Assembly (NCBI GenBank): GCA_017979445.1
Contig: CM030706.1
Span: forward strand, 5,931,595-5,995,594
Direction: 5' to 3'
From: Akebia trifoliata
Taxonomy: Eukaryota; Streptophyta; Magnoliopsida; Ranunculales; Lardizabalaceae
DNA: 64,000 nt
Below the pieces are notes generated by a model that ran no database searches, was not told the DNA's origin, and saw only the letters and a list, made by a program, of their open reading frames with translations. A program made the position numbers and the translations under genes. Shown one piece after another: positions 34,701 to 47,400 of this stretch (positions within the stretch are counted from its first letter, which is position 1; each line of letters begins with the position of its first letter).

Positions 34701-37700
34701 TAGGGCCTGTCAAGTGGTTGGCCCTAACCGCATCACATGTTTGTCATGTGGATATTCCATCAGTATAAGCTTCTTCCAGCATCTTATACTGATGGAAGTA
34801 TTAATCTATACGCCCTTAAGATGCTAGAGGGTTACCAGCATGTACTTTGAGTTAGTATTAACTATTTTTCAGATGCTATAAGATGATATATGTTAGAGCC
34901 TATCTCTTTGTTTATTTGCCAAACTGAACAAGCATAGGTAGTATCCTCAAATTGTCTGTTATTTATTTATTTATTGATTCACTTTCTGCAGTATTTTCTT
35001 TGTCTTATTTTTGGTTTTGCTATAGATACCATGTTTAGTTAGTGTTGTAATTGTGCTAATGAAAGCATAGTGTTTGTAAAGGCTCGAAGGGCATTTCGGG
35101 CTCTGAGGGGCATTATAAGGCTGCAAGCACTTGTTCGTGGGCACTTGGTGAGGAGACAAGCTATCGCCACTTTACGTTGTATGCAGGGAATTGTAAAGTT
35201 TCAGGCATTAGTTCGTGGTCGAAGAGTGCGACTCTCTGAAGCTGATTTTGAAGTGCACAAAAATTGCAGTCTCAGAAAACCTCTGGTAATTTCTTGGATA
35301 GCTTTTTATTTGTTTCATTTTGATCCATATCTTGCCTTCCCTTACCCATTATGATCATAGTTTTTTTTTTCCTGAAAATTCTTTCCACGCATATTTTTCG
35401 GTGACAAATAGAAGGCAAAACATTGTGTGTATTGGCTTAGGTATGCAAAAGTGGACATGGTTGTCATTTCTAAATGTTGATTTCTTGTAGTTTGTTTTAT
35501 TAGTGGGATTTGGACTTTTTACGATGTCTTCTTTTTTGTTGGTTTCTTTCGCTATTTTTTTTCTTAATGTGTATCTTAGTGAGTACATAGTGTATGGTAA
35601 AATGGTTGAACTAGCTGGTTTGTTTCTGCCTTTCTTCTGTCTAGCTAGTTAATATTGCTTTGTTTCCAGGATGCCAAGGGTTCTGGCACCATTGAACTAA
35701 ATAGTTCTACTCGGAGGGAGAAGCTGTCGGCAAATGCTTTTGTGAGTAAGGTAAATCCTGCTACATTTATTGCTTCAGATATGGTTTTTGTATCATAGAA
35801 GGTTCATTTATCTGAAAGAACCACCAAGGTATATGCAATTAAGAGTATGCATGGTAAGACAAAGCAACCCAAAAAATATGGTTAGTGTTATAGAAGGTTC
35901 ATTTAGAGAGATTCTATTGCCACACCAACTTTTGCTAATGCCACCCCAATTCCTATGTAAATCACCGAGTTCGTACACATCTTGGGGTGCCGTTGGTAAA
36001 AATTGGTGTGGCAATAAAATCTCTAAAATTTGAAACCACCCAGGTATATCAGTATATGCAATAATAATATGCATGGTAAGACAAACCAACCCAAAGAATC
36101 AACTCTTGTACTTTATCGAGTTTCTTTAGGATAAGCACATAATAGGGCAGGAGGTTTTAAAGAAATAATTTTCATCCTTTGTTGTTAACAGCCCACAACC
36201 GGTGAGCCCTTGCTATGAATTCTCACCTAAATTTGGGATTGGGACCGTTCAATGGGTCCCATCTTGGAGGTCTATTATGTTAAATGGAATTAAGCTATGT
36301 TACCTGGGGATGCAAAGACACGGTATATTATAGTTAGAAATGAAGTGCCTTATATGGTTACGGTTTACATTTTGAAGTGTGAAGGTAACAAAGAAACTAA
36401 GGGACCAGATGATCCTAACCATCTGGATACTGCATGCTTATGACAATGGTGCACAGTCTATACACTTGTTTCACAATGTGTCGATATACAAGACAGTATG
36501 AGAAGTTGGCACACAATTAGAAAAAAAGAATGGTGCCACACATTACAAACCATATTTACCCTCGCGTTACTCTCTTACGGTACTTTCTTTTGATTTTCAA
36601 AATACTACCACTTTATGTAATTAGGTATATTACCTACCCATTTAGGCTTTTCAAAGAAAAAACCTTTATCAAGAAAATCTATATAATAAAACAAAATGGT
36701 GGATCCCACCCCCTTTATCCCCGACATAAAGAGGGGTTGGGATTTAATATCCCTGCAAATCTCGAGGACCAATTTTTTAACTTTATTGCCTATTCTCTTC
36801 TTTTCCAAGAATACCCTTTCAATTTTATTCTCTTCTTCTTCTACCTCCCTTTCCAAGAATACTCTTCCAACATTATTATCTTTTCTCTACTACCCTTTTC
36901 CAATAATACCCCTCCAACGTTAGTCTTTCCTCTTCTACGTACTTAACCCCAAAGAGGATGCCCTTGCCACAAGCACGGGCAAACTCAAGTATATTATATA
37001 ATTAAGAAAATTATGAATAATAAAATAAGCACTCCATTAATTGAGAAAAATGTGCATCACACATGCATCGTAGTATGTTTAATGTGTGACTCAACGTACT
37101 TGTCCCACTTGTATGGTGCAGGCAGGGAGGATGTTTCATCCTATTTCTGGTCCTGACTTGAGTATCTACTCTTTGATAGTTTGATATTCCTGAATGGGGG
37201 CTGCCGGGATGTTAAATTTCTTTACCACTGTCACTGCCTCTCTGTACATTCTGTTTTCTTTTGCTATGGTTTCTATTAGGCACATGACTAAGCTTGTTTT
37301 ATTTCTTTTAGCTTCTTAGATCTTCACCTACTCCAATGCCTTTGCGCCTCCAGTACGGCTTAGAGGAACCAGAATCAGCCTGGAACTGGCTCGAACGCTG
37401 GTCATACTCTCATTTCTGGGAACCACTCCCACCACCAAAGAAGATCGTTAATTCTAAATCACAGACAAAGCAGGGTAGTTCCCAAAACATAGAAACTGAA
37501 CAAGTCCGGCCCAAGCGTACTGTCCGGAGGATCCCTACTGCCCATGTTGACAATGGCTCGATACATTCCACCTCAGAAACTGAAAGACCTAAACGCAACC
37601 CAAGGAAGATTTCAAGTCTTCCAGTAGAACCAGTGCAGGAACATTCACAAAATGAGCTTGAAAAGGTTAAAAGAAATTTGCGAAAGGTTTCCAATGATCA

Positions 37701-39129
37701 TCGGCTCGAGGTTGAGACCGAGAAGCTAAAGCGGAGTCTGAAAAAGGCATCAATAAGCGTTCCTACTGAAAAGACGAAGAAAGATATCACAGGGGATGTA
37801 TCTAAAGAGCCCGATATTGAAACTACTCCAACGTCCTCTGAAGATAAACCGCTTCTTGTGTCACATGATGATCAGCCTCCAGTTGAGCTGCCACCCTTGG
37901 ATTGTATTGGGAAAGATAAAAGTATTCCTCTGACAAATGAGGATTCTTTCTCTAAGGAAGACCACACTAGCTATGAGAACCATAAAACCAATAGGAGGAG
38001 AGCTTCTTTTCCAGCAAAGCAGGAGAATCCAGAGAATGTATTACGGAACTCTCCAGCATTGCCAAGCTATATGGCAGCGACTGAATCTGCCAAGGCTAAG
38101 TTACGAGGACAAGGCTCTCCAAGGTTTTGCCAAGATGGGGTTGAAAAGAATGATTTCACAAGGAGGCATTCTCTGCCGTCTACCACTAATGGTAAATTGA
38201 GTGTATCGTCTCCACGGATAAAAAGACTGGTTCAAGATAGTGGAAAAGGAGGAAATAAGAGTGAGAAATCTTTATTATCTTCTAGAGATGGTAGTGGTAA
38301 GAATTCTCAAACCTTCTTCTTTTCGTGGACTTGTTATTTTTCTTGGTTGCCCTGCTTGTTTTTCACTTGCAAGAAAGGTTTAAAAAGTACATTTTGATTT
38401 TGTTTTTTGGTGGGAAACTCTTTTTTAGGAGTTTTGTTCATCTAGTAAAACATAGAATATTTTCAGGATGAGCAGCTCATGGATAAGTGATAAACTGTGA
38501 TTTTGAGTTCTAGATAGTCTTATAGGTTTCAAGGAATTTAGCAAAGAACCTGGTATTTACCAAAGTTAAATATGAGAGCTGCTATTGGCACCCCAACTTT
38601 TACCTATTACACCCCAATTAAAAATAAAGAAAATAAGTGAATGGTTGATAATAAGTAAAAGTTGGGGTGCCAATAAAAGCTCTATTGTTTTTTGTTTTTG
38701 CTAGATTTCTATTTTTTGGGTTTAGTATTTTATATGAGCCTGATCATAATTGTAAACAACTACTGAAATTGTTTGCACTGAGTGTTATAATGTTTTGTAA
38801 TGTTGAGATTATAATTTGAGCCAAACCTTTGTAATATTTGAATAGTGTGTTTTAATCTTTAATTAGGGGGTGACAAATAATTTAAAAGAAATTGGGGTGT
38901 AATAAATAAAAGTTTGGGTGTCAATAGTAGCTCTCTTAAATATTCATATTGAATTTGTGTTTTCTATCTATTTCCTTGCCTTTTCTCAATTTTCAGGGTA
39001 AGAGCTATTATTAGTTGAAAATCAGCTGTAATTTATTGTTTCTGAAATTCATCTAACATCTCTACTTTCTACACATTGTCTATTACTGATTTCTCAGAGA
39101 AAGTTGTCCAAGCAGAATGGAGGAGGTGA
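31741..39129 (+). CDS. IQD32-like: IQ67-domain calmodulin-binding protein (IQD31/IQD32-like), 562 aa
   Basis: IQD proteins bind calmodulin through the IQ67 domain and act as scaffolds at microtubules, plasma membrane or nucleus. Coding exons: 31741-31830, 32522-32818, 35082-35285, 35670-35750, 37312-38296 and 39098-39129, 1689 nt in one frame. The start [17 protein letters not shown] is diagnostic of the IQD30-32 group. The IQ67 domain (about residues 115-185) has [10 protein letters not shown], then a phase-0 intron at the position typical of IQD genes, then [20 protein letters not shown] and a third repeat [18 protein letters not shown]. Exon 5 has the family block around [12 protein letters not shown], repeated basic RPKR/VKRNLRK motifs and a DUF4005-like block near residues 475-495 ([19 protein letters not shown]). 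The last exon encodes [10 protein letters not shown] then TGA. Intron 2 (2.26 kb) and intron 4 (1.56 kb) hold repeats. The acceptor at 32520-32521 is the least certain junction. No break is seen. Confidence 0.93.
32819..35081. other. IQD intron 2
   Basis: 2.26 kb between the two halves of the IQ67 domain. Holds the RTE tail (34030-34325) and small hairpins (33500-33538; 34753-34796, ccatcagtataagc pairing with cttatactgatgg). No other gene. Confidence 0.6.
34030..34325 (+). mobile_element. 3' tail of an RTE-type LINE, decayed, in IQD intron 2
   Basis: The plus strand holds decayed pieces of the RTE C-terminal block: SRWRWFGHV around 34118-34145, then [11 protein letters not shown] around 34250-34282, then a gatgatgatgg tail at 34319-34332. 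Frames change between pieces. Assignment rests on resemblance to the L-R-W-F-G-H-V...M-A-L-D-R-x-E-W ending common in plant RTE elements. Confidence 0.55.
35785..36101. repeat. Host tandem duplication with a MITE inserted in the second copy (IQD intron 4)
   Basis: Copy 1 (about 35794-35880) reads tagaaggttcatttatctga ... atgcatggtaagacaaagca. Copy 2 (from about 35890) has tagaaggttcattta, then the MITE 35904-36026, then ccaggtatatcagtatatgc ... atgcatggtaagacaaacca. Confidence 0.75.
35904..36026. mobile_element. MITE family A, copy 1
   Basis: tagagagattctattgccac pairs with gtggcaataaaatctcta; inner cacaccaacttttgctaat / aaaaattggtgtggc. Related copies at 41789-41910, 51539-51629 and 58328-58435. 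Confidence 0.75.
38575..38937. mobile_element. MITE family B, copy 1, just 3' of IQD exon 5
   Basis: Left gagctgctattggcacccca, right gtgtcaatagtagctctc, with an extra inner right arm (agttggggtgccaataaaag) at 38660-38680. Shares a body (gttataatgttttgtaatgt, gagccaaacctttgtaat) with 50262-50905 and 56535-56900. Confidence 0.75.
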
Positions 39130-40274
39130 TTTTACGAAAAGAATCGGCTCTCTATGAGATATTTGTCTTAAAGAAGGTAAAGGTGACTTTTTTTGTTGTT
39201 GTAAACTTATACCAAAAAAGAGAAAATGGGTGACTACTTGTGTCTGCAGTTTTTTTCGTCTTGCCCTAATGGTGTAAACTTGTGTTGTAAAACCTGAAAC
39301 TGGGTTTGATAAATAACATCTGCATGTTATGCCTGAGGGGCTTGTCCTTGTTTTTTTCTGTGTATTGGATGTTTTGAGTGGATGTATAGTGCAGTAGGGC
39401 TTTAGTGTCTGGTTTGTTTGTTGCAGTTTTTTATGTGTCTCAGTATTTGACTGAAAATTGAACATTTGGTGTCTGATTTAAAGCATCAGCTTTGTCATTT
39501 GGTTTCTATCATTTACACTGATTGTCATTTTGAGTCATTAGGTGTTCTATTGGGAAAGATTACAGTACTTGGTTGGCTCCCTTTTAGATCTGGTTTCAGT
39601 TGCAATCGTGATCCCAAGTTTCAGGTTTTGTTTCAGAATATTTCGATAGAACATTCTGATTTCAGCTGAAACCCGAATGAAATATTGAATGTCTCGGTAA
39701 TGTTTTAGAATGTTTGTCACGATCTTTGGTTTTTTTCACGACTAAAACACTGCGGACACAACAAAATCTTAGATTATCTCTCCTATGTTTGTCTTCCAAT
39801 TTCAATTAATGTCATCCGTCATTAGTTATGTGTGTCCACCTGGATCCAGAAACCACAACCATTGACAAAGGGTTGAAACCTGTGTTGAAAGCAGGATTGA
39901 ACTCTTGGCCTTTCTCCTTCATTGTGTGTGCACTAGTTTTCTTTAATTTGTATGGCCTCTAATCCATTCTTGGCTCAGCTCCTTAATTGTAACACGTGTT
40001 GGAATAGTAATTTACTCTGATTTTCCATTTGTTTACATTGAAATTTGAATGAGATATGCCATCAGCACTTCCATTTGCACCATGGTTTTAAATCTCGTCT
40101 GAGTTGTCTATCATCCACCAATGAGACGAGTTTACAAGTCGTCTCAAAGACATGGCTTGTTCTAATTCTAAGGCATTTTTAAAAATCTCGTCTGAGATGA
40201 CTCGATCTTGTTCATGGACGAGACATCAAAATTAGTTTTAAAACCATGATCTACACATGGCAACTGTCAGCCAT

Positions 40275-40435
40275 GAAGGCCCATCTAGAAGAAATATTAA
40301 AGTTGAAATTCCTAGAAGACCCAAAAGAACTTGAATAGAGACTGTAAATGTAGATGTGAACTACTCTCAATAATAGAAGATTTGACTTTGGACAGGATGG
40401 AATTGAGGAACGTGATTCCATCTTTGGGATAAGGT
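40275..40435 (+). mobile_element. 3' tail of an RTE-type LINE, decayed
   Basis: The reading RRPKRT-stop-IETV at about 40315-40345 and DLTLDRMELRNVI at about 40380-40420 resembles the RTE C-terminal G-R-P-K-x-T-W-x-E-V and L-D-R-x-E-W motifs. It lies in the spacer between IQD and the ABCA2-like gene. Confidence 0.5.
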
Positions 40436-40545
40436 TTTATGCAGAAACTCCAAGACCCATAAAGGTAATAAATTGGTGGGATAAGGTTTTGTTGAGTTAC
40501 GCACAAACTCCAAGATCCATAAAGTAATAAATTGGTGGGATAAGG
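40427..40545. repeat. Tandem duplication after the RTE tail
   Basis: gggataaggttttatgcaga and the following aaactccaagacccataaag recur about 60 bases downstream with few changes, each followed by gtaataaattggt. Confidence 0.7.
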
Positions 40546-41440
40546 TTCTTATTAGCTTCAAAGTTTGAACTATGAGAATGAACTTCAAGGATCAATGATC
40601 CACTAATACGGAGTGCAACAAAAGAACATTAAGATGATGTTCTCCAACAAAAATCATACTTTATTAATGAAGATAAATTTGTTTTTGACTATCATTTTCC
40701 CATGGGAAAGGTGGTTCGAATTAAGGAAAATCAGGACTTTATGAACCCAAACATTTTGGGACATTTCAGAATATTTTAAAACGGTTTAGAAACATTAATG
40801 TTTTGGGTCAATGATTTGTTCCAATTTTTAGCTGAAACCGGAAATCAGAATGTCTTGAAATATTTTTCAGAGAAAGCACAAAATTTCTAACCATAGTTCG
40901 AACAATAATGGTTGTGATAAAAGTAATTTTCTTAATAATTTAAACTTTAATGATCTAAATAGAAATACGATCTTGAGACTAAGCATCTTCTAACCCACCT
41001 TATTTTATATAAAAATGTATAATTATTTACATATAAATACATATTGATAAATAATTATAAATCTAGTTAAATGATTTATCTCATCCAAGACGAGATGACT
41101 CGGCCAAGTCAATTAAATATGGTTGGGAAACAAGACGAGAAAACCAAGTTTTAAAAATCGAATTTCATATTTTGATCTTCATGATTGCCAAAATAAATCT
41201 CAGAAATGTAACAAAAAGGAGGGCACATGACAAATAAATGTGATCATCAAATCCATATCCTTAATACAACGCCACCATATACTCTCATAATGCTCATACA
41301 AGATTAACTATCTCAAGTGAAGGGGAAGAATACAAGATTATATAAACAACACTGAACCATAAACGAATGGGTATTAGAACACGCTATCACCTAGTTATAA
41401 AAAATTATACATAGTGTATATATTTCCATGGGAAATTTTA

Positions 41441-44400
41441 CTAATGATTTGGACCTTCGATTTCACTAGGATCGATCACGAATCCATGAACCGGTCCTGT
41501 CCTTCCTAAGAAAGTTCTGTCTGAAGTGGTGGCTGAAGAAGCTGGAATTTGGACGTGATGCGGTATTGGAGTTTGAGGAGAATGACCAGAAATGCAGAGA
41601 GCACCTTCCTCATCTTGCTCCCAATATACTTCAACCATGAGACCTTTTGGATTCTCTAAAGATTCCGTTCCGGGAAGCCCAACAAACCTTGCTCCTTTCG
41701 GTATCTGCAAAATTGTCGTAAAAGCCAATAATTTCAATAAATCAATTACTAGAGTGACGAAAAGAAATATATAGGAAGATTATAATTGAGAGATTCTATT
41801 GCTACGCCGACTTTTGCTAACACCACCCCAATTCAAATGCAAATCACCAAAGAATTAGCACACATCTTGGGGCATAGATAGTAAAAGTTGGTGTGGCAGT
41901 AGAAGCTCTCTTATACTTTTGCAAGAAATTGAACTCACTTCAAGTGATGTTCCAGATGTTAGTGTCAGAGTCACCAAGGATCCCTCAGCGACAGCACTTT
42001 CTAGCTCTGCCTTCTTTGCAATATTAAGAAACACTTCTTCGAGAGTTGTTAGACCAAGTTGGATGTCCGATATCCCAAACTCTCTTTCTCTATCTTGAAG
42101 TTCTGCAAAGAAATCCTGCAATAGGTAGCAAGGAAGAACAGACACAAATACTGTTATTAAGTGAAGTATATGTTGATATAGACTCCAAGAAATGAGAATT
42201 CTTCAGTTGGATGCATTTTACTTCAGATAAGAAAAGTTTTACAATGGATTTAACCCTTAAAAAAAAAAGTTGATGGGAAAGATATGGTCGCACATGCCAT
42301 AATTCATGATTTCATGCTTCCTAAATGTATACACGCACAAAATTTGCCATTGTTTAGGTTTTGATACAGTGTTTAGGGCGAGTGAGGTGACATATGTTAA
42401 GAGTGTATATTTTCCTCCACTATCAGGTGTGTCATAACCCAGTTAAGCCCCGTGGTCATTCGGAGTAGTTGGTCGGTTAACATGGTATCAGAGCGCTAGG
42501 TTCATATAGGTCACGGGTTCAATTCTTTGCCCCCTTATGGGTGAGGGGGAGTGTTGAGTGTATATTTTACGATGGATTTCACCCTTTAAAAAAATGTTGA
42601 TGACATCAAAGGGAAAGATGCACTCGGGCACACACACACACACACACACATAAAATTCGCCATTGCTTGGGTTTTGATAGAGAGCATTTAGAGCAAGTGA
42701 GGCGAAATAAAAAGTGAGTAATGGGTATTTACCGTCAATAGTCCCTCTTTTTTATTTGGAATAACGAAAGTAAGAAATGACTTGTTCTCCTCTTTGGGTA
42801 CAACGTCCAATCGCTGCCAAGAATAAATACACATATAGTCAGACACCAAAACTTATTTGGCTGGAAAAAAAAAGAGATTTTAATCACTGAAAATCAGACA
42901 TACACTTTTGAAGAACTGCTTCACGGCCTCATGATGAGTTCCAGTTATACTATCTTCATCCCCATCAGGATTAGGAGTTTGTCCACCACTTCCAGCGAAG
43001 CTCACGTTAGCAATAAAACCAGTCCCAAACCGTGACTTCAACCTAATTGAGGTTCCGATGCAGCGAAGCTTCCCCTTTGCCATGATTGCTATTCGGTCGC
43101 TTAAGATGTCAGCTTCCTCCATTGAGTGAGTTGTTAAAACAATAGCCCTCCCTTTCTTTGCTTCCTCAATAATGTCCCATACATGCCTCCGAGTAATTGG
43201 ATCCATACCAGTAGTCTGCATTATGAAAGACGATTTCACAAAAAAACGTATTGGACAAAACAACCCATTATACATAAAACTATGAATAAAAATATTCCCA
43301 ATAAGTATTATACCGGTTCGTCCAATATGACCAATTTTGGATCCCCAATAAGAGCTATTGCGACGCTAAGCCGGCGCTTCATCCCTCCACTATAGCTCCC
43401 AGCCCTCGTTTTGATAGAACCAGTGAGTTTCACCTCTTCGAGTGATTTCTCAGCAACCTGCATTGCCAATAGAAGCATACTTCATGAGAGAAGAGAAGTT
43501 CGGATCATACTTTTGAAACTCATTCCTGTGAGATGATCCGGCTTGGGTGACTGCTTTAAAACTCTTTGCATATAAAAGAAAATGGATCCCCAATTTGAGC
43601 CCTCAAAACAAGTCCATACAATGTTTATGAAAGAAAAACACTTCCCTTACTTAAAAAGATTTTAAGTCTTACTAAGGGTTCTTCTACTCAAATGGTTTAC
43701 CACATTGACAATCCAACACCACAGCCCTCTAGATATCATGGAAAAACTCAGATCTAAAAAAAAAAAGCTTCATCCACGGTTTTGAAAATGGACGGCTACC
43801 GAACTTCCAAATTTAAATTTAAAATTCAACGGCGAAAAATAACCTTTTTTTTTTAATTTTCAAAGTTCTTAGAATTTTGTCCTCTACAACCCTGTGGTGG
43901 CCTCAGATCATGTTTTTGGATGTCAAAAGGTGAGATCAGCGACCCTTACTAAGAGTTGAAATCTTACTAAGTTAGTAAGGATAGTCAGACTCTCTATGAA
44001 AAGAAAAGTTGGTGAATGCCCCTTTCAAGGAATGCATAGCACGTACCGATTTGATTGTAGAAGGGGGCAGCCCTTTGATGCTAGCAAAGAGATGGAGGTG
44101 TTCTTCACCAGATAAAGAATCCCACAGAATATCGAACTACGAATTAACACAAAATATCAAACACCAGTTAGTATCTCAATTTTTTTTTAAATATTTGCAG
44201 AATTGTTAGATATTCTAGAAAAGAAAAGAAAAAAAGTTGAAAGAAAAGAAGCACCTGAGGACAAACTCCTATCATCTTTCGAATGTTTGACATACCAACA
44301 GTACTTCGAACGGAATATCCATAGATTAGAGCTGTTGAGAAAGAAATTCATGAAGTGAATAAGACGATCAAATTGTATTATTAAAAAAACTATTCATGAA

Positions 44401-47400
44401 ACCTAAGAACATGAAAAAGAAGTAATTACCATCTCCTGATGTCACAGGTGTAATGCCAGTCAAGCAATTAATTGCAGTAGTTTTTCCAGCTCCATTGGGT
44501 CCAAGAAGACAAAATAGTTGACCTTTTGCAAAGTTCACCCATAAGCCCTGAATATAAAATGAGTAACAATTATATTAAAAACTAATCACATAAAGAATAT
44601 GAGCTATGACCTATCGTGTGCCTAATCTTGACACTCATTGTCACAATATCTAACAGGAATACATGACTGTGGAAGAAACTTTCTTTTTGCCTTGATGTAC
44701 ACATGGACACAGGTTGAAGTACAGACAGCTATCTAGGTGACCTCAAAGAGCCAAGAATCACCTGAAAAATGATTTCAACTATCCAATCTCACCTTCTTTT
44801 AGTTCGTCAAATGAAATTTGAGAACACGCTTTTCATTTCCATCATTTATAATTGTAATTTCTTATAATGAAATTTAAGATCAACTGTTGGCAAAAGGGAG
44901 CAAAATTCTCCAAATCTTGGTAATTTTTTAGTTAGTTTCAAGCATAGTGACAAAGTCGGGGTTCGGGAATAATTCGGTAATAAAAAGGTTCGGAAAAAGT
45001 TATGAAGTAGGGAAACATTTGATAAATTAAAAAATAAAAATATTTTTTAAGCATAAAAAATGAATATAAAAAAAATTGAGATATTTTTAAAAAAAAATCA
45101 TCGATTAATCATGATTTAATCAATAACTATTAAAATTGTGATTTAATCGCAATTTTTTCAAAAAATCTCATTTTTGTCACTATGGTTTCAAGTAGGGGAA
45201 AAAAGGTATATTGGAAAACCGTGAGAGCATGCAAGTTGAGTTTTCCCTTATGAGATTTAGCTGCGACAAATCAACCAGGGAATCCACACATTCCTGCTTT
45301 GCATCATGTATATTTCATATATTAAACAAAATTCCATACTAAGTATAATATAAAAATGTACTTTTCATAGCTTTTGAATAAGTCGGGATTAGATCGCCGT
45401 TTCAAATATGATTTAATCGTAACTGTTTCAAAAAATTGGAGAATTTTGACAGTAAGCCTTACCCTGACAGCATGGTAAGGTGGAATCTTCTTGCATTTAC
45501 AGCAGCAAGTAATATTCGTTGTCCCAGGATATGTCTTTGCAAGACCACGTATCTGAACTGCGACATTTGGATCAACAGAAGTTTGAGTCACTTGTTGTTT
45601 TACAATATTTTCCTCTTCACGGACATCTTCATCATCTGGAACACCATCCTCCAATGGTGGAATTGAACCTCTGCAACTACAAATTCCACCCTCTGAAATG
45701 ACAAAATTAAAGTATCGGTCATAAATTCTAATCAACTAAGGACAAGTCATGACTAGTGAAGATTGAAATTTCAGAGAGTCTCAATTACCTTTCACCTTGC
45801 CTCCTCCTTTCCCTGTCCAGTATCCAGGCATTAAGAAGTAATACATTGATTTTCTCACACCAGATGAGTTTGGCAATATATTGTCCAAGTAGATAGCCAA
45901 CAAAAACCACAAAACGAACGTTCCCACGAGCCATTTGTATATGTCACTCTGTTAAAACATATAATTATGTAATAAGCTTACCTTCCAGTGCCACTGTTTA
46001 TCCAATTTGAAAACAGAAAAGGCAAACTAGGGTGATTGCTGGGTAGATTGTAAGAATAGCGACAAAGTTGGGGTTCAGGAATAATTCGGCAAGAGAACGA
46101 TTCGGAAAAAGCCGATAAAGTTGGGAAAACATCATATATATTAAAAAATAAAATATTTTTTTTTAAGTACAAAAAAAATATGTATTTCATATTTTAAATT
46201 ATAAATGACACTTAAAAATGCTCAAAATAAAATTTAAAATAACTTGTGATTTATTCAAAACATCGTTGATTAAACCACAATTAATTGTGATTTTGTTTTT
46301 TGAAAAATCATGATTTTTTTCAAAAAATCACAGGTTTTTGTCACTATGATTGTCGTACGGATGGCCTAAGCTATCTACTGCGGTGCATGAGTTTTAGATT
46401 GTAAACATACCATGGTAATCACACAGTCAATCTCACTCTCTGGACACTCTGCCCGTCTACTCCAACTAATCCCGGGATCTTGAGGAGTGGCTGTTGCACT
46501 TCCAAGCAAATTAAGAGCTTTAGCAAGAAGATTAGGAGGGAATAAAGACCAAACAACCCGGAAAGGAAGAGTGACGTCTTCATTGTAGGGAAATCCAAAT
46601 GTTGTAACAAGCTGCAATGGCAGAGAGAGCTGTTATTTTGACTGCTTTCATTGTTGTGGAATAAGAATCCTTCGTATCTTAATGCATGCACTTGATTTAT
46701 TCAGAACTATTAGAGCGGGGGATCCACTTTGTGGGGAATATGAGTCGAAGCAGTAACAAGAATATTATCAAAGCCGTTGACCATTGCTTATTAAAAGGGG
46801 AATCTTACCTGAGTCAAAAAGCCCACAATAAATATAGAAAACCCAACAGTTGTTGAAGTTGATGACTGGTTAATGAAAGTTGATATCATGAAGGCAAAAC
46901 CAATCTAGCATCGTAAACAACAAAATAATGTTAATTAAAAAGATCTAGAAACATTTCTTAATTAGAATAGCATAATAAGTTAATAATCACACCAAGATAT
47001 AAAAACGTTCAGTGACCATCGTATTGTGAGAGACACTTACCATATTGAATTGGAAAAGGAAGAAGAGAAAGAACAAAATGAAGAAACTGTTGTGCAAGAA
47101 AAAGTCAAACTGAAATATCAATCCGAATATGACGATAAAGAGGGATGAGAGAAATGTGATAACAGCTTCCCATGTAAGCCACGATAACCAGTAGGCAGTT
47201 TCATAAAGACCCATCATAGACATGGCCTGCAAATTCCAACACATTAATGAACAACAACAAATCTATGATTTGCACATGAATCAAGATCAGGTAAGGTATC
47301 CCGTTCCCATAGAATAGGAATGGTGTTAAGTGGCACATTTTGGTTGGAGTTTAAAAGGCATTGGGCCCCTTATCATCTGTTTTCTACATTGAATGTAGCT

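Larger units (their letters stand above)
39130..41440. other. Spacer between IQD and ABCA2-like 3' ends
   Basis: Convergent 3' ends. Contains the IQD 3' UTR, an RTE tail, a tandem duplication, and decayed repeats with a ctcgtctgagatgactcg motif (40095, 40185, 41085) also seen near 53.68, 54.05 and 57.78 kb. No gene seen. Confidence 0.5.

Noticed and set aside
36530..36946. Open frame of 138 codons in IQD intron 4
   Set aside because: Low-complexity Phe/Leu/Pro-rich reading of pyrimidine-rich intron sequence; no homology recognised.
42483..42540. tRNA gene suggested by tggtatcagagc and gggttcaattc
   Set aside because: No cloverleaf can be drawn; the first motif is better read as a retroelement primer binding site.
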